A DNA stretch of 64,000 nucleotides from Gallibacterium genomosp. 3 (GTDB taxonomy: Bacteria; Pseudomonadota; Gammaproteobacteria; Enterobacterales; Pasteurellaceae), in contig NZ_JTJR01000011.1 in NCBI RefSeq assembly GCF_001678475.1, positions 95,835-159,834 of the forward strand, read 5' to 3'. Made by a program: the position numbers and the translations under genes. Numbering within the stretch: position 1 is the first letter of the stretch; each line of letters opens with the position of its first letter. This document shows, one piece after another, positions 28,442 to 39,382 of this stretch. Under the pieces are notes generated by a model. The model searched no databases, was not told the origin of the DNA, and was given only the letters and a program-made list of their open reading frames with translations.

Positions 28442-29509
28442 ATGACAATTCGGATTGAAAATTTAAATAAAACGTTTGGACAATTTACAGCATTATCTCA
28501 GATTAATTTAGAATTTCCGCAAGGTGAATTTACGGCGTTATTAGGACCAAGTGGGTGTGGTAAAACGACCTTATTGCGGATTATTGCAGGATTAGATTTT
28601 GCAGATAGTGGCAATATCTTATTTTCAGGACGAGAAGTTAGCCATTTAAGCGCGAAAGAGCGTAAAGTTGGGTTTGTTTTTCAGCATTATGCGTTGTTTC
28701 GTCATTTAACTATTTTTGAAAATGTCGCTTTTGGATTGCGTATCCAACCACGTAAACAGCGTTTATCTGCTACCGAAATTGAACAACGAGTGATGGAATT
28801 ATTACGCTTAGTGCAATTAGAAAAATTTGCACAGAGCTATCCAGATCGATTATCGGGTGGACAACGCCAACGTGTTGCGTTAGCTCGTGCTTTAGCGGTA
28901 AAACCAGAAGTATTATTACTTGATGAACCTTTCTCTGCGTTAGATGCACAAGTACGTAAAACCTTACGTCGTTGGTTAGCTCAATTACAGAAAGAACTAA
29001 ATATCACCAGTATTTTTGTTACGCACGATCAAGAAGAAGCATTAGAGGTGGCTGATCGTATTGTGGTGATGAATCAAGGGAAAATTGAACAAGTTGATCA
29101 ACCAGAACAAGTTTATCATGCGCCACAAAGCCAATTTGTGAATTCATTTGTGGGAGATAGTAATGTATTTCGTGGGGTATTAGACCAAGAGAATTTTATT
29201 GTCGGTGAGTTCGCACATCGCTTAACGAAACAACAAACAGCAACCACGAATGGTGATACGGTTGCGTATGTACGCCCATATGAATTAACGCTTTCTCGTT
29301 CTGCAGAAAATGCTTTAGCGAAAGGGGAAATAGTACATATTTATTCTATTGGATTTTTAGCGCGAATTGAGATTATGAGTGCGCAAAGTGAACAGCCGAT
29401 AGAAGTGTTATTAACCAAAGAAAAACTGCAAACGGAACAATTTAAAGTGGGTGAAACCGTGTTTTTAATCCCTGATAACTTAAGTTTATTCCAAAATATG
29501 AATATTTGA
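28442..29509 (+). CDS. cysA: Sulfate/thiosulfate ABC transporter ATPase
   Basis: ATP-binding subunit (355 residues) powering CysTW. Walker A is [10 protein letters not shown] (about 34-43), Q-loop FQHYALF, ABC signature [15 protein letters not shown], Walker [12 protein letters not shown], and the H-loop is [10 protein letters not shown]. The C-terminal roughly 115 residues form the TOBE-like regulatory domain ([12 protein letters not shown]). It ends the cysTWA operon. Confidence 0.95.
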   Translation: MTIRIENLNKTFGQFTALSQINLEFPQGEFTALLGPSGCGKTTLLRIIAGLDFADSGNILFSGREVSHLSAKERKVGFVFQHYALFRHLTIFENVAFGLRIQPRKQRLSATEIEQRVMELLRLVQLEKFAQSYPDRLSGGQRQRVALARALAVKPEVLLLDEPFSALDAQVRKTLRRWLAQLQKELNITSIFVTHDQEEALEVADRIVVMNQGKIEQVDQPEQVYHAPQSQFVNSFVGDSNVFRGVLDQENFIVGEFAHRLTKQQTATTNGDTVAYVRPYELTLSRSAENALAKGEIVHIYSIGFLARIEIMSAQSEQPIEVLLTKEKLQTEQFKVGETVFLIPDNLSLFQNMNI

Positions 29510-29533
29510 GTCTGGAAAATTGGATTATCCACA

Positions 29534-29568
29534 GAGAAATTCGCCCCTTTTGATTGGGGCGAAATCTC
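29534..29568. terminator. Hairpin after cysA
   Basis: Stem TTCGCCCC (29540-29547) pairs with GGGGCGAA (29556-29563), extended by GAGA/TCTC after a small internal mismatch. No T-run follows on either strand, but the GC-rich stem between the convergent cysA and the EamA gene at 29580 fits a terminator or barrier. Confidence 0.5.
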
Positions 29569-29579
29569 AGTAATCAACG

Positions 29580-30488
29580 TTAATGCTTTCTCTTAATTCG
29601 CCGAATTTTGCCTTTTCTTGGTTGTGAAGACACAGAACCGAGATAAATTGCAAACATAGTAATGGCTGCGCCGCCCCATTGAATTAAATTAATTGGTTTA
29701 TCTAAAATAGAGTAGTCGATAATTAATGCTGCAATAGGCTCTGATAAAAGTAACAATCCTGTTAGTGCAAGAGAAAGTAATGGCACGCAATAGGCAATCA
29801 TCCCCCAAGCAAAACATTGCATGACTGCACCATATACAAACACCCAAAACCAATCTGAAACAGTAGTTGGATAGAGATTATCTGCATTTAATAGTAATGA
29901 TGGTGGTATTAATGCAATCATTCCACCGATACTAATTAACAGCATCATAGGATAAGTTGATGTCTGTTCGACCTCGTGTGTTTTACGAATAAACACCATT
30001 GATAAGGCAAGGAATAAACTAGACAGAATACCGCTAATGAACCCCCATAAAGCATTGTTGTTATAAGAAAATTCACTACCAGTAATCAAATAAACCCCAA
30101 TAATGGCTAAACAGAGGCTGACCAACTGCATGAATGATTGTTTTTCTTTGAAATAGAGAAAACTAATTGCTGTCAGAAAGAAAATTTGCAGGCTGTTTAG
30201 TAAGGTGGAAATACCGGGACCAACGGCGTAAACACTTTCATGCCATAACGCCAGATCGAACGCTAAAAATACACCAGCAAGCAGGGCAAAAGCGATAGCT
30301 TTACGAGAGGTTGGCATACGCTGTTTAAAACTAATTGCCAAAATGAAAAAGATGACTGCGGCAATGGCTAATCGCCAAAAAGCGATAGCATAAGCCCCGA
30401 CCGGTACATGGGCAACAATTAAGCTGCCCAAACCAAACACCACACAACCGAAAATAATGCCGGGTATGGCGAGGCGTTGTTTTTGCAT
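29580..30488 (-). CDS. EamA-family (DMT superfamily) transporter
   Basis: Predicted inner-membrane exporter (302 residues), about ten hydrophobic segments in two EamA halves, with a strongly basic C-terminus (RKGKIRRIKRKH) that by the positive-inside rule is cytoplasmic. LWHESVYAVGPGISTLLNSLQIFFL and LLLLSEPIAALIIDYSILDKP are the usual EamA landmarks. It is not closely similar to the EamA protein at 25627. Substrate cannot be inferred. The M48 lipoprotein gene lies 27 nt upstream in the same direction. Confidence 0.75.
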   Translation of the reverse strand: MQKQRLAIPGIIFGCVVFGLGSLIVAHVPVGAYAIAFWRLAIAAVIFFILAISFKQRMPTSRKAIAFALLAGVFLAFDLALWHESVYAVGPGISTLLNSLQIFFLTAISFLYFKEKQSFMQLVSLCLAIIGVYLITGSEFSYNNNALWGFISGILSSLFLALSMVFIRKTHEVEQTSTYPMMLLISIGGMIALIPPSLLLNADNLYPTTVSDWFWVFVYGAVMQCFAWGMIAYCVPLLSLALTGLLLLSEPIAALIIDYSILDKPINLIQWGGAAITMFAIYLGSVSSQPRKGKIRRIKRKH

Positions 30489-30515
30489 ATTTTCTTCCTA
30501 TTTGATATTTAATTA

Positions 30516-31301
30516 TTATCTTGCTTTCGTTGAAGCTGTATAGAGTTCCATTGCTTTTGGCATAAGCCGTTCTAAGTTTTCTTTACGAGATTTATCGCTT
30601 GGGTGAGTAGAAAAAATGGTTGGAATAGAACCACTATTACTCATTTTTTGCATTTTATCCCATAAATTTGGTGCGGCTTGTGGATTAAAACCAGATTGTG
30701 CACTTAACATTAAACCCACTTCATCAGCTTCATTTTCAGCACTTCGCGAGAAAGGTTTCATAATTCCAAGGTCAGCTACACTACCAACTAAATCTTGCGA
30801 AGCGCCAGCACTAATACCTTGAGAGGCTAAAGCCCCCATAGCGATTACAGCAGCAATAGACACGGCTGTTTGACGGTTTGCTTGGCTTTTACCGTGTTCA
30901 AGTAAAGCGTGAGCCATTTCGTGCCCCATGACTACGGCAATTTCATCATCAGTTAGATTCAATTTATTGACTAAACCGGTATAAAACACCATTTTTCCGC
31001 CCGGCATTGCCCAAGCATTAAGTTCGTTAGACTTAATTACAGTAATTTCCCAATCAAATGGTACGCCGGTTTTATTGTATTGGCGAGCATAAGGTACCAT
31101 TTTGCTAAAAATACGGTGGACACGTTTTGCGGTTGTTGAGGTTGTATCAACTGTTCCTTTACCTCTTTCCGCAGTAATGGCTTGATGATATTGGTTAGCA
31201 GAAGATTGATTAATTGAACGGGTATCTGCACAGCTGGCTAATAAAATCGTCATACATAACGCAGTTAAAGTACGTTTTAATGTTGGCGAAAGAGTGAGCA
31301 T
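30516..31301 (-). CDS. M48-family metalloprotease lipoprotein
   Basis: Outer-membrane or periplasmic lipoprotein protease (261 residues), resembling LoiP/YcaL of E. coli. A lipoprotein signal ends with LLASC (C24). The zinc motif HEMAH is at residues 127-131, and the third zinc ligand is in the ENEADEVGL segment. Such proteases are thought to degrade misassembled outer-membrane proteins. It is preceded by an AGGAGA ribosome site; no operon partner other than the downstream EamA gene. Confidence 0.85.
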   Translation of the reverse strand: MLTLSPTLKRTLTALCMTILLASCADTRSINQSSANQYHQAITAERGKGTVDTTSTTAKRVHRIFSKMVPYARQYNKTGVPFDWEITVIKSNELNAWAMPGGKMVFYTGLVNKLNLTDDEIAVVMGHEMAHALLEHGKSQANRQTAVSIAAVIAMGALASQGISAGASQDLVGSVADLGIMKPFSRSAENEADEVGLMLSAQSGFNPQAAPNLWDKMQKMSNSGSIPTIFSTHPSDKSRKENLERLMPKAMELYTASTKAR

Positions 31302-31398
31302 AGTAGATTCTCCTATTTTGTGATGAATAAGAAATAGTTGCCATAGTGGCTATCATTTCGTTTTTTATTACAAAGATCAATAGCAAAGATTTAACAAT

Positions 31399-32298
31399 TT
31401 AAGCATTTATTTGTAACCTTTTGCGGTAACGGGCTGGTGTGATACCAAATTGTGCCTTGAAAGCATCATGAAAAGCAGTTTCGGATTGGTAACCAACTTT
31501 TTCCATAATTTGTGTAATGCTTAAATGAGATTGTATTAATAATTTTGCGGCAAGGGACATCCGTAAAATCCGAATTAATGTTTGGATACCCATACCGGTT
31601 GCCTGATGAAATTTCCGTGCAAACGTGGCTCGGGAAAGATAAGCGATATTAGCAAGCTCTTCCGTAGTATAAGAAATCGAGAGATCTTCTAGAATGGTTG
31701 TCATCACTTTACTTAATGCGGGATCAGAAAATAGCCCGATCAGATTTTGTTGTTGCGGCAATTCAGTTAAATGACGTAAGGCAAACAACAATAATAACTC
31801 ACACATCGCTTTAATTGCAGTTGCACTTCCTAAATGACGAGCTAAAGCCTCTTGATGAATCAAACTCGATAACGCTTGTAATTGAGGAATATCCTTTAAT
31901 GAAACGATTAACGGTTCTGGTAATAGCTTCAGTAAGCCAGCGGCTGCGTGGTTGGTCGCTCGATAATGTCCGCATAACATTTGCAGCGTAGGATCGGTTG
32001 TACAGTTGTGTCGATATAAAATGCCGTTTTGCTGTTCTAACTGTAAAGGTTCTTGAGAAGCTTGATGACCAATATGATGCTTTCCACCTTGTGTCCATAG
32101 ACAAAAATCACCTGCTTGCAGATGATAGGTCTGTTGTGCGGAATGCATATCGCAACTTCCCTCCAACAATAAATGAAAATAAGCAGTGCCTTTTTCAGCT
32201 TGCTGATGTTCAATTAAATAAGGTGCTTTGAAACTGCAAAACACATCAATAGACGTTTTGATATCTAATAATTCTAGGAAACGATCAATACTATCCAT
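31399..32298 (-). CDS. AraC-family regulator with cupin domain
   Basis: Transcription regulator (299 residues). The N-terminal half is a cupin-like sensing domain (YLIEHQQAEKGTAYFHLLLEG, LQAGDFCLWTQGGKHHI) and the C-terminal 100 residues carry two helix-turn-helix motifs with the AraC signature (YLSRATFARKFHQATGMG, then KVGYQSETAFHDAFKAQFGITPARYRK). It is divergent from the AhpD-like gene at 32419, 120 nt apart, an arrangement common for cupin-AraC regulators controlling a carboxymuconolactone decarboxylase-family enzyme. Effector unknown. Confidence 0.85.
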   Translation of the reverse strand: MDSIDRFLELLDIKTSIDVFCSFKAPYLIEHQQAEKGTAYFHLLLEGSCDMHSAQQTYHLQAGDFCLWTQGGKHHIGHQASQEPLQLEQQNGILYRHNCTTDPTLQMLCGHYRATNHAAAGLLKLLPEPLIVSLKDIPQLQALSSLIHQEALARHLGSATAIKAMCELLLLFALRHLTELPQQQNLIGLFSDPALSKVMTTILEDLSISYTTEELANIAYLSRATFARKFHQATGMGIQTLIRILRMSLAAKLLIQSHLSITQIMEKVGYQSETAFHDAFKAQFGITPARYRKRLQINA

Positions 32299-32418
32299 AA
32301 CTTTAAATGAGATGATAACGTAGTTTTTTGCGATTCTAACATCTTTATAGTCTTATAGGAAAGGTGCAAAATAGCCTGCGTCAAATCGAGATAACAATGA
32401 ATTTATGAGGAGAAAATT

Positions 32419-32757
32419 ATGTTAGATTGGAAAAAATATCGTACTCAATTAATGAGCCGTTTAGGTATCTTCAGCAAACTTTCACCAGATACAATGAAAG
32501 GTTATCAAACCTTAAGTAAAGCAGGTGAAGCAAGTGCATTAGATGCAAAAACCAGAGAATTAATTTCTTTAGCGTGCGCAGTAACAACTCGTTGTGATGG
32601 TTGTATTAATGTACATACTGACGCAGCGATTAAAGCAGGTTGTACTCAAGAAGAGATTGCAGCTGCTTTAGGTGTTGCTGTGGCGATGAATGCAGGTGCA
32701 GCAATGGTTTATTCTGCACGTGTATTAGATGCCTATGAAACATTAAAAACAGAATAA
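32419..32757 (+). CDS. AhpD-like carboxymuconolactone decarboxylase family protein
   Basis: Small all-helical protein (112 residues) of the AhpD/CMD family. It has the redox motif CDGCINVHTDAA (CxxC followed by H three residues later), typical of AhpD-type peroxide or disulfide-linked reductases. It is likely a cytoplasmic antioxidant partner; the actual substrate is unknown. ATG follows GAGGAGAAAATT. The divergent AraC-type regulator probably controls it. Confidence 0.82.
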   Translation: MLDWKKYRTQLMSRLGIFSKLSPDTMKGYQTLSKAGEASALDAKTRELISLACAVTTRCDGCINVHTDAAIKAGCTQEEIAAALGVAVAMNAGAAMVYSARVLDAYETLKTE

Positions 32758-32783
32758 TGATTTTTTAGTGAGTGTCAGAGAAC

Positions 32784-32820
32784 AAAAACCGTTATATCCG
32801 TGAGGTATAACGGTTTTTTA
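32784..32820. terminator. Bidirectional terminator between the AhpD-like gene and ppa
   Basis: Stem AAAAACCGTTATA (32784-32796) with its complement (32806-32818), 9-nt loop, A-tract on the left and T-tract on the right. It serves both convergent genes. Confidence 0.88.
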
Positions 32821-32835
32821 TAAGCTAAAAATTAA

Positions 32836-33363
32836 TTATTTTTTCGCACGTTCAAATGAAGCTAGGATTTCTTCACGTGCAGCAGCAACGTCTTCCCATC
32901 CATCAACTTTCACCCATTTACCTGCTTCTAATGCTTTGTAGCTTTCGAAGAAGTGTTGGATTTGTGCTTTTAATAATGCAGGAATATCATTCACATCTTT
33001 GATGTGGTCATATTCTTTAGTTAATTTGCTATGTGGTACAGCAATTACTTTGGCATCTTGACCAGATTCATCAGTCATTTTTAATACGCCTACTGGGCGG
33101 CAACGAATAACTGAACCTGGTTGAAGTGGATATGGTGTTGGGACTAATACATCCACAGGGTCGCCATCTAAAGAAAGTGTGTTATTGATGTAACCATAGT
33201 TTGCTGGATAGAACATTGCAGTTGCCATAAAACGGTCAACAAATAATGCTCCAGACTCTTTATCTACTTCATATTTAATCGGATCTGAATTTGCTGGAAT
33301 TTCGATTACAACATAAATATCATCTGGTAACTCTTTACCAGCAGGTACATTTTTTAAACCCAT
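32836..33363 (-). CDS. ppa: Inorganic pyrophosphatase
   Basis: Soluble family I pyrophosphatase (175 residues; E. coli 176) hydrolysing PPi to phosphate. The metal-binding signature DGDPVDVLV is present, with NYGYINNTL and [12 protein letters not shown]. In this window it would pull the ATP sulfurylase reaction, but it is a monocistronic housekeeping gene with its own terminator. Confidence 0.96.
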   Translation of the reverse strand: MGLKNVPAGKELPDDIYVVIEIPANSDPIKYEVDKESGALFVDRFMATAMFYPANYGYINNTLSLDGDPVDVLVPTPYPLQPGSVIRCRPVGVLKMTDESGQDAKVIAVPHSKLTKEYDHIKDVNDIPALLKAQIQHFFESYKALEAGKWVKVDGWEDVAAAREEILASFERAKK

Positions 33364-33440
33364 TGTATATTCCTTCTAATGAAAAAAGTTAAGTAAAAAA
33401 CTTTGCGATTATAGCCCTATTTGTTACAAAAAGTCGAGAA

Positions 33441-34070
33441 TTAGCTTGGTAACAGCGTCATTCCATATTGAAATAATCCCCAAGCAATAACCAACATAAT
33501 TATACCGATTATACAATCAAGAATTCGCCATGTTATTGGTTTTTTGAATAGTGGTGTTAGTAGTGAAGAACCATAAGCTAAGCCAAAAAACCAGATACCT
33601 GAAGCAAGGATTGCACCAAGCAAAAACCAAATTTTCTCACTTAACATTAAAGTCCCAGCGACTCCGCCGATGATTACAACCGTATCTAAATAAACATGCG
33701 GGTTCAATAGTGTAATACTTAAAGTGATTAAGATCGTTTTAAGTAAGGTATTTTGGTTCTGCTCCTCAGTAGAAACTTGTAAGCCACTGTTTCCTCGATA
33801 AGCACTCCGCCATGCGCGTAATGCATAAATAAAAAGGAAACCTGCTCCAATAAAGGCTAATGTGATAGAGGCAATCTGATGTTCGCTAATAAATGATCCT
33901 AGCCCCAAAACACCTAAGCTAACTAAAATTGCATCACATAAGAAGCAAACTAAAGCGACTGCAAAAATATGTTGCTTTAATAGCCCTTGTTTAAGAACAA
34001 AGGCATTTTGTGCTCCAATAGCTACAATTAAGCCACCAGAAACGAAAAAACCGTGAATTAGTGATTGCAT
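33441..34070 (-). CDS. argO: LysE/ArgO-family amino-acid exporter
   Basis: Inner-membrane exporter (209 residues, about six hydrophobic segments). GGLIVAIGAQNAFVLKQGL near the N-terminus and LNPHVYLDTVVIIGG are hallmark LysE/ArgO motifs. ArgO exports arginine in E. coli, LysE lysine and arginine; which substrate applies here is not decidable from sequence. It lies 8 nt downstream of trmL on the same strand. Confidence 0.82.
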   Translation of the reverse strand: MQSLIHGFFVSGGLIVAIGAQNAFVLKQGLLKQHIFAVALVCFLCDAILVSLGVLGLGSFISEHQIASITLAFIGAGFLFIYALRAWRSAYRGNSGLQVSTEEQNQNTLLKTILITLSITLLNPHVYLDTVVIIGGVAGTLMLSEKIWFLLGAILASGIWFFGLAYGSSLLTPLFKKPITWRILDCIIGIIMLVIAWGLFQYGMTLLPS

Positions 34071-34078
34071 TATTTCTC

Positions 34079-34603
<525 letters not shown>

Positions 34604-34661
34604 TTACTTTGTTGGCAACTAGTTAGGCGGTAATTTTATATTTACCGCCTTAGTTAAGAGT

Positions 34662-35810
34662 TTAAGCACAAAAATGTTGCACTAATTTTTTTAATAAATC
34701 TCTAGTTGGTTGAATAAATTCAGCAGCTAAAAACTCATCTGGTTGGTGAGCTTGTTCAATAGAACCTGGACCTAAAACTAATGTTGGGCAAAGCTGTTGA
34801 ATAAACGGGGCCTCAGTACAATAATTGGCAGAAACACAAGGCTTACCTAATAATTTTTCTACCACCGCGACAATTTCTGCTTTATGTGAACATTCATAAC
34901 CTGGGATACCATCATGCAGATGTTTTATTTGTAGTAAATCTCCGTATTGTTCAAATAGCGGTTGTAGCTTCTCCTGAATCATTTCATCTAATGACTCTAA
35001 TCCCATATTAGGTAATGGACGAATATCAAACTGTAATTCACAACAGCCACAGATTCGATTCACTGCATCCCCACCGTGAATAGAACCAAAGTTTAAGGTT
35101 GGATAAGGCACGGCAAAAAAGTCATTATGGAATTTCTCTTTTAATTCATTACGTAGCTGCATTAGATGTCCTGTTGCATGATGCATAATTTCGATTGCGT
35201 TAATTCCTTTATCAGGATCACTAGAGTGGCCAGAGCGACCAATTACCGTTACTGAATCGCCAAAATGCCCTTTGTGAGCACGGACAGGTTGTAATGAAGT
35301 TGGCTCGCCAATAATCGCACAATCTGGGCGAATTTCAGCGTGTTTAGCGAAAGTTCTTGCCCCTAACATCGTAGTTTCTTCATCCGCAGTGGCGAGAATA
35401 CGTAAAGGTTTTTGTAGCTTGCTTAAATCCATATCACGTAATGTATCCACGATAAAGGCGAAGAATCCTTTCATATCAGCAGAACCTAAACCATAAAAAC
35501 GTCCATTTTGTTCGGTTAATTTGAAAGGATCAAATTGCCAGCGTCCAGCATCAAATGGCACAGTATCTGTATGACCTGCTAATAGCAAACCACCCTCGCC
35601 ACTGCCATAAGTTGCCAACAAATTGTATTTATTGTTAGAACCTTCAATTGGCAAAATATCAACTTTAAAACCAAGATCTGTTAGCCAGTTAGCTAATTTT
35701 TCGATTAGTGGTTTATTACTATGATCTAATTGAGGATTATCTGTACTACTAATGGTCGGAATTTCGATAAGTTGTGAATATAAAGAAAGAAAATCTGGAA
35801 GATTTGCCAT
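34662..35810 (-). CDS. argE: Acetylornithine deacetylase
   Basis: M20-family zinc hydrolase (382 residues) releasing ornithine from N-acetylornithine in arginine synthesis. Metal-site motifs [12 protein letters not shown] and [11 protein letters not shown], then [12 protein letters not shown], and the dimerisation domain [17 protein letters not shown] chose the ATG at 35810 (GAGGTAACC before it) over an in-frame start at 35837. It is divergent from argCBH with a 79-nt operator region, as in E. coli. Confidence 0.95.
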   Translation of the reverse strand: MANLPDFLSLYSQLIEIPTISSTDNPQLDHSNKPLIEKLANWLTDLGFKVDILPIEGSNNKYNLLATYGSGEGGLLLAGHTDTVPFDAGRWQFDPFKLTEQNGRFYGLGSADMKGFFAFIVDTLRDMDLSKLQKPLRILATADEETTMLGARTFAKHAEIRPDCAIIGEPTSLQPVRAHKGHFGDSVTVIGRSGHSSDPDKGINAIEIMHHATGHLMQLRNELKEKFHNDFFAVPYPTLNFGSIHGGDAVNRICGCCELQFDIRPLPNMGLESLDEMIQEKLQPLFEQYGDLLQIKHLHDGIPGYECSHKAEIVAVVEKLLGKPCVSANYCTEAPFIQQLCPTLVLGPGSIEQAHQPDEFLAAEFIQPTRDLLKKLVQHFCA

Positions 35811-35844
35811 GGTTACCTCAAATAAACATTGATTCAAATAAAAT

Positions 35845-35869
35845 AATTATGCAAAATATTAGCATAATT
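35845..35869. promoter_or_regulatory. Candidate ArgR operator between argE and argC
   Basis: Inverted repeat AATTATGC (35845-35852) and GCATAATT (35862-35869) around an AT spacer, next to an ATTGATTCAAATAAAAT stretch on the argE side. ARG boxes are AT-rich 18-bp palindromes in tandem, and the argE-argC intergenic region is their classical location. The match to the E. coli consensus is only partial. Confidence 0.5.
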
Positions 35870-35889
35870 AATCACTATTTTATGAAATT

Positions 35890-36897
35890 ATGCTAAAAAC
35901 ACTCATCATTGGTGCGAGCGGCTACACAGGGGCTGAACTCGCAAACATTCTTGTCAAACACCCTAATTTTGAACTTTGTGGGCTATATGTTTCGGCAAAT
36001 AGTCTGGATAAAGATAAACCTATTTCAGAGATTTATCCACAACTAAAACGTGTGGTTGATTTGGTATTGCAGCCTTTACCAGAAGATTTAACCATGCTTG
36101 CTCAGATGGCGGATTGTGTCTTTTTAGCAACGGCACATGAAGTAAGTCATCAACTTGCCCCAGTATTCCTTGCACATAATTGTAAAGTGTTTGATTTATC
36201 TGGAGCATATCGTGTCAATCAAGCGGAGTTTTATACTAAATTTTATGGCTTTGAACATCAATATCCTGACTTGTTGGAGAAAGCGGTTTATGGTTTGGCA
36301 GAATGGAATGAAGCGCTGATCCAACAGTCAGACCTGATTGCGGTTGCTGGTTGTTATCCAACAGTATCTCAACTTTGTTTAAAACCATTAATTGTGAATG
36401 ATTTATTAGACGAAGTCCAAGTTCCTGTTATTAATGCGGTGAGTGGTGTGAGTGGTGCTGGACGTAAAGCGAGTTTAACCTCCAGTTTTTGTGAAGTGAG
36501 TTTAAATCCGTATGGTGTATTTACTCATCGCCATCAACCAGAAATTGCCACTCATTTAGGACGAGAAGTAATTTTTACCCCGCATTTGGGCAATTTTAAA
36601 CGTGGGATTTTGGCAACCATTACTGCAAAATTAAAAGCAGGCGTTACCGCAGAACAGGTAAAACAAGCTTTTGCTCAAGCTTATACCGATAAACCGTTAG
36701 TACGGGTTTATGATAAAGGCTTCCCAAGTATCAAAGCAGTAGAATTTACCCCTTATTGTGATATTGCGTTTGCGGTACAAGATCAACACATTATTGTGGT
36801 GGGGGCAGAAGATAACTTATTAAAAGGTGCGGCAGCACAAGCAGTGCAATGTGCGAATATTCGTTATGGCTTTAATCCAACCTTAGGCTTGATTTAA
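35890..36897 (+). CDS. argC: N-acetyl-gamma-glutamyl-phosphate reductase
   Basis: NADPH-dependent third enzyme of arginine synthesis (335 residues). N-terminal Rossmann motif [11 protein letters not shown], catalytic cysteine in the AVAGCYPT segment (about residue 155), and [12 protein letters not shown] following. It opens argCBH; no strong ribosome site is visible before ATG 35890. The gap to argB is 2 nt. Confidence 0.96.
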   Translation: MLKTLIIGASGYTGAELANILVKHPNFELCGLYVSANSLDKDKPISEIYPQLKRVVDLVLQPLPEDLTMLAQMADCVFLATAHEVSHQLAPVFLAHNCKVFDLSGAYRVNQAEFYTKFYGFEHQYPDLLEKAVYGLAEWNEALIQQSDLIAVAGCYPTVSQLCLKPLIVNDLLDEVQVPVINAVSGVSGAGRKASLTSSFCEVSLNPYGVFTHRHQPEIATHLGREVIFTPHLGNFKRGILATITAKLKAGVTAEQVKQAFAQAYTDKPLVRVYDKGFPSIKAVEFTPYCDIAFAVQDQHIIVVGAEDNLLKGAAAQAVQCANIRYGFNPTLGLI

Positions 36898-36899
36898 CA

Positions 36900-37673
36900 A
36901 TGAAACCATTAATTATTAAAGTTGGCGGTGCGTTATTAGATACACCGCAAGCGATGGAAAACTTACTTACGACCTTAGCTAAATTTAAACAAACACAACA
37001 ACGTGAAATTGTTATTGTGCATGGTGGCGGCTGTATTGTTGATGAATTAATGCAACGTTTGCAGTTACCTGTCCGCAAAAAGCAGGGATTACGTGTTACT
37101 CCGCCTGATCAAGTGGAAATTATTGCTGGTGCATTAGCAGGTATAGCGAATAAAAAATTAGTAGCAACGGCAAAAGTGGCTGGATTAAATGCAGTTGGTA
37201 TTAGTTTAGGTGACGGCGATTTAACCATAGCGACACAGCTTGATCCTGAGTTAGGTCATGTTGCAAAAGTTTCACCAGCACAACAAACATTATTAACCAG
37301 CTTATTAGAAAGTGGTTTTTTACCGATCATCAGTTCTATTGCGATTGATCCAGCAGGGCGTCTAATGAATGTTAATGCAGATCAGGCTGCAACAGCGATT
37401 GCAACATTATTGCAAGGTGATTTAGTGATGCTTTCTGATGTTGATGGTGTCTTAGATAAACAAAAAAATCTGATCCCAGCGTTAAATTCATCACAAATTC
37501 AGCAATTAATAGATGATCAAGTTATTACAGATGGTATGATTGTCAAAGTTGAAGCAGCACTGATCGCTGCACAAGCATTAAATCAACCAGTAGAGATTGC
37601 AAATTGGAAGAAACCAGAAAAGCTGGCTGATTTATTTGCAGGTCAATGTATTGGTACAAGAATTCAGCCTTAA
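36900..37673 (+). CDS. argB: Acetylglutamate kinase
   Basis: Amino-acid kinase (257 residues) phosphorylating N-acetylglutamate. It has IIKVGGALLD, VHGGGCIVDELM and LSDVDGVLD, and the short E. coli-like form lacks the N-terminal helix of arginine-sensitive hexameric kinases, so feedback is likely mediated elsewhere (inference). It starts 2 nt after argC. A terminator-like hairpin separates it from argH. Confidence 0.96.
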   Translation: MKPLIIKVGGALLDTPQAMENLLTTLAKFKQTQQREIVIVHGGGCIVDELMQRLQLPVRKKQGLRVTPPDQVEIIAGALAGIANKKLVATAKVAGLNAVGISLGDGDLTIATQLDPELGHVAKVSPAQQTLLTSLLESGFLPIISSIAIDPAGRLMNVNADQAATAIATLLQGDLVMLSDVDGVLDKQKNLIPALNSSQIQQLIDDQVITDGMIVKVEAALIAAQALNQPVEIANWKKPEKLADLFAGQCIGTRIQP

Positions 37674-37701
37674 TTAACAAGGCTTTGGTTTAAATTAACT
37701 T

Positions 37702-37732
37702 CCGCCATTTAGTGGCGGTTTCATTTTTTATT
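37702..37732 (+). terminator. Terminator-like hairpin between argB and argH
   Basis: Stem CCGCCA (37702-37707) with TGGCGG (37713-37718), loop TTTAG, followed by TTTCATTTTTTATT. The stem is short but GC-rich and the T-tract good. It lies inside the arg operon, 24 nt before the argH start, so it may attenuate argH transcription. Confidence 0.6.
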
Positions 37733-37741
37733 GAGGTAATT

Positions 37742-39115
37742 ATGGCACTTTGGGGCGGTCGTTTTACACAAGCGGCAGATCAACGTTTTAAAACCTTTAA
37801 TGACTCATTGCGTTTTGACTATCGTTTGGCACAGCAGGATATTGATGGTTCGATTGGCTGGTCAAAGGCATTAGTTAGCGTCAATGTATTTACGGCAGCA
37901 GAACAAAAACAAGTTGAAGCCGCATTGCTTGAATTGAAAGAAAGCGTAGCAAATAACCCTGAAATGATTTTGCAAGATGATGCAGAAGATATCCACAGTT
38001 GGGTTGAAAGTAAACTAATTGAGAAAGTCGGTGATCTTGGTAAAAAACTCCATACAGGACGTAGCCGTAACGATCAGGTCGCTTTAGATATTAAATTATG
38101 GTGTAAACAAGAAATTACTTCACTGCAACAAGCAATCCGCCATTTACAAAGCCAACTGATTTTTACCGCAGAAAATCATCAAAATACTGTGATGCCTGGT
38201 TATACCCATTTACAACGGGCACAACCTGTTTCGTTTGCACATTGGTGTATGGCTTATTTTGAGATGTTAGAACGTGATTATTCACGTTTAGCAGATGCTT
38301 ATCGCCGTTTGGATACCTGTCCTTTAGGTTCTGGGGCGTTGGCTGGTACTGCATATGCAGTAGATCGTGAACAATTAGCGAAAGATTTAGGCTTTACCCG
38401 TGCAACACGTAATAGTTTGGATAGTGTGTCTGATCGTGACCATATTATTGAACTGTTAGCTACTGCATCATTAAGTATGGTACATCTTTCTCGTTATGCT
38501 GAAGATTTAATTATCTTTAATAGCGGCGAAGCAAACTTCCTTGAACTTTCGGATCGAGTAACATCTGGTTCATCGTTAATGCCACAAAAGAAAAACCCTG
38601 ATGCGTGCGAATTAATTCGTGGTAAAGCAGGGCGAGTTATTGGCGCATTGAATGGAATGTTAGTAACGGTCAAAGGCTTACCACTTGCTTATAACAAAGA
38701 TATGCAAGAGGACAAAGAGGGTATCTTTGATGCTTTAGATACTTGGCACGCTTGCTTGGATATGGCGGCATTAGTGTTAGAAGATATTAAAGTCCACCAC
38801 GAAAAAACACGTAATGCAGCGTTAAAAGGCTACTCTAATGCGACAGAATTAGCAGATTATCTCGTAGCAAAAGGTGTTCCATTCCGTGATTCTCACCATA
38901 TTGTTGGTGAAGCAGTGGTTTATGCAATTAGTAAATCAAAAGCACTAGAAGAGTTACGTGTTGATGAATTTAAACGCTTTAGTGATGTTATCAGCGAAGA
39001 TGTTTACGCGATTCTTTCATTAGAATCTTGTTTGAATAAACGTTGTGCAAAAGGTGGCGTATCACCACAACGCGTTGCAGAAGCGATTGCAGAAGCGAAG
39101 CAGTTGATTAAGTAA
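37742..39115 (+). CDS. argH: Argininosuccinate lyase
   Basis: Last enzyme of arginine synthesis (457 residues), splitting argininosuccinate to arginine and fumarate. It starts [10 protein letters not shown]; the fumarase-superfamily signature is [12 protein letters not shown], with [11 protein letters not shown] and TPGYTHLQ-like [18 protein letters not shown] chose the ATG at 37742 (GAGG upstream) over a longer frame from 37712, which begins inside the preceding hairpin. Confidence 0.96.
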   Translation: MALWGGRFTQAADQRFKTFNDSLRFDYRLAQQDIDGSIGWSKALVSVNVFTAAEQKQVEAALLELKESVANNPEMILQDDAEDIHSWVESKLIEKVGDLGKKLHTGRSRNDQVALDIKLWCKQEITSLQQAIRHLQSQLIFTAENHQNTVMPGYTHLQRAQPVSFAHWCMAYFEMLERDYSRLADAYRRLDTCPLGSGALAGTAYAVDREQLAKDLGFTRATRNSLDSVSDRDHIIELLATASLSMVHLSRYAEDLIIFNSGEANFLELSDRVTSGSSLMPQKKNPDACELIRGKAGRVIGALNGMLVTVKGLPLAYNKDMQEDKEGIFDALDTWHACLDMAALVLEDIKVHHEKTRNAALKGYSNATELADYLVAKGVPFRDSHHIVGEAVVYAISKSKALEELRVDEFKRFSDVISEDVYAILSLESCLNKRCAKGGVSPQRVAEAIAEAKQLIK

Positions 39116-39136
39116 CGTTTTTTATAGAAAAGAAAA

Positions 39137-39176
39137 AAAGAAAGTGTAGTGTGGATGTCCACACTACACTTTTTTG
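39137..39176. terminator. Strong terminator after argH
   Basis: Perfect 15-bp stem (39141-39155 with 39158-39172, AAAGTGTAGTGTGGA and its complement), TG loop, flanked by A-tract and T-tract. It serves argH and the convergent anti-sigma gene. Confidence 0.92.
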
Positions 39177-39193
39177 TCCTCTAAAATACATCA

Positions 39194-39382
39194 TTATTTT
39201 TTAGTTATATGTGTTTTAGAAGCGTCTTGACATAATTCACTCATTGTTTCGAGGTTTTGTTTAAATTGGCGACAACGAGAACAAAGTGTTAAATGTAGTT
39301 TAAGTTGAATCGTTTCATTCAACGCTAATTTTCTTTCTTTCGCTTGTGATAATAAAAAACTGGCTTGTTTACAACTATACAT
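39194..39382 (-). CDS. Small zinc-finger anti-sigma factor
   Basis: 62-residue protein with the ZAS-type pattern: C4 near the N-terminus, then HLTLCSRC (H-x3-C-x2-C) in the middle of a helical segment (KQASFLLSQAKERKLALNE). It overlaps the ECF sigma gene by one base (TAATG), the usual layout of a sigma/anti-sigma pair. It has no transmembrane part, so it would be a soluble, redox- or metal-responsive anti-sigma factor; the copper locus it faces makes a metal trigger plausible (inference). Confidence 0.75.
   Translation of the reverse strand: MYSCKQASFLLSQAKERKLALNETIQLKLHLTLCSRCRQFKQNLETMSELCQDASKTHITKK

Noticed and set aside
35882..35896. Mini-ORF ATG-AAA-TTA-TGC-TAA overlapping the argC start
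   Set aside because: Four codons with no SD and no arginine codons; it is not a credible leader peptide.
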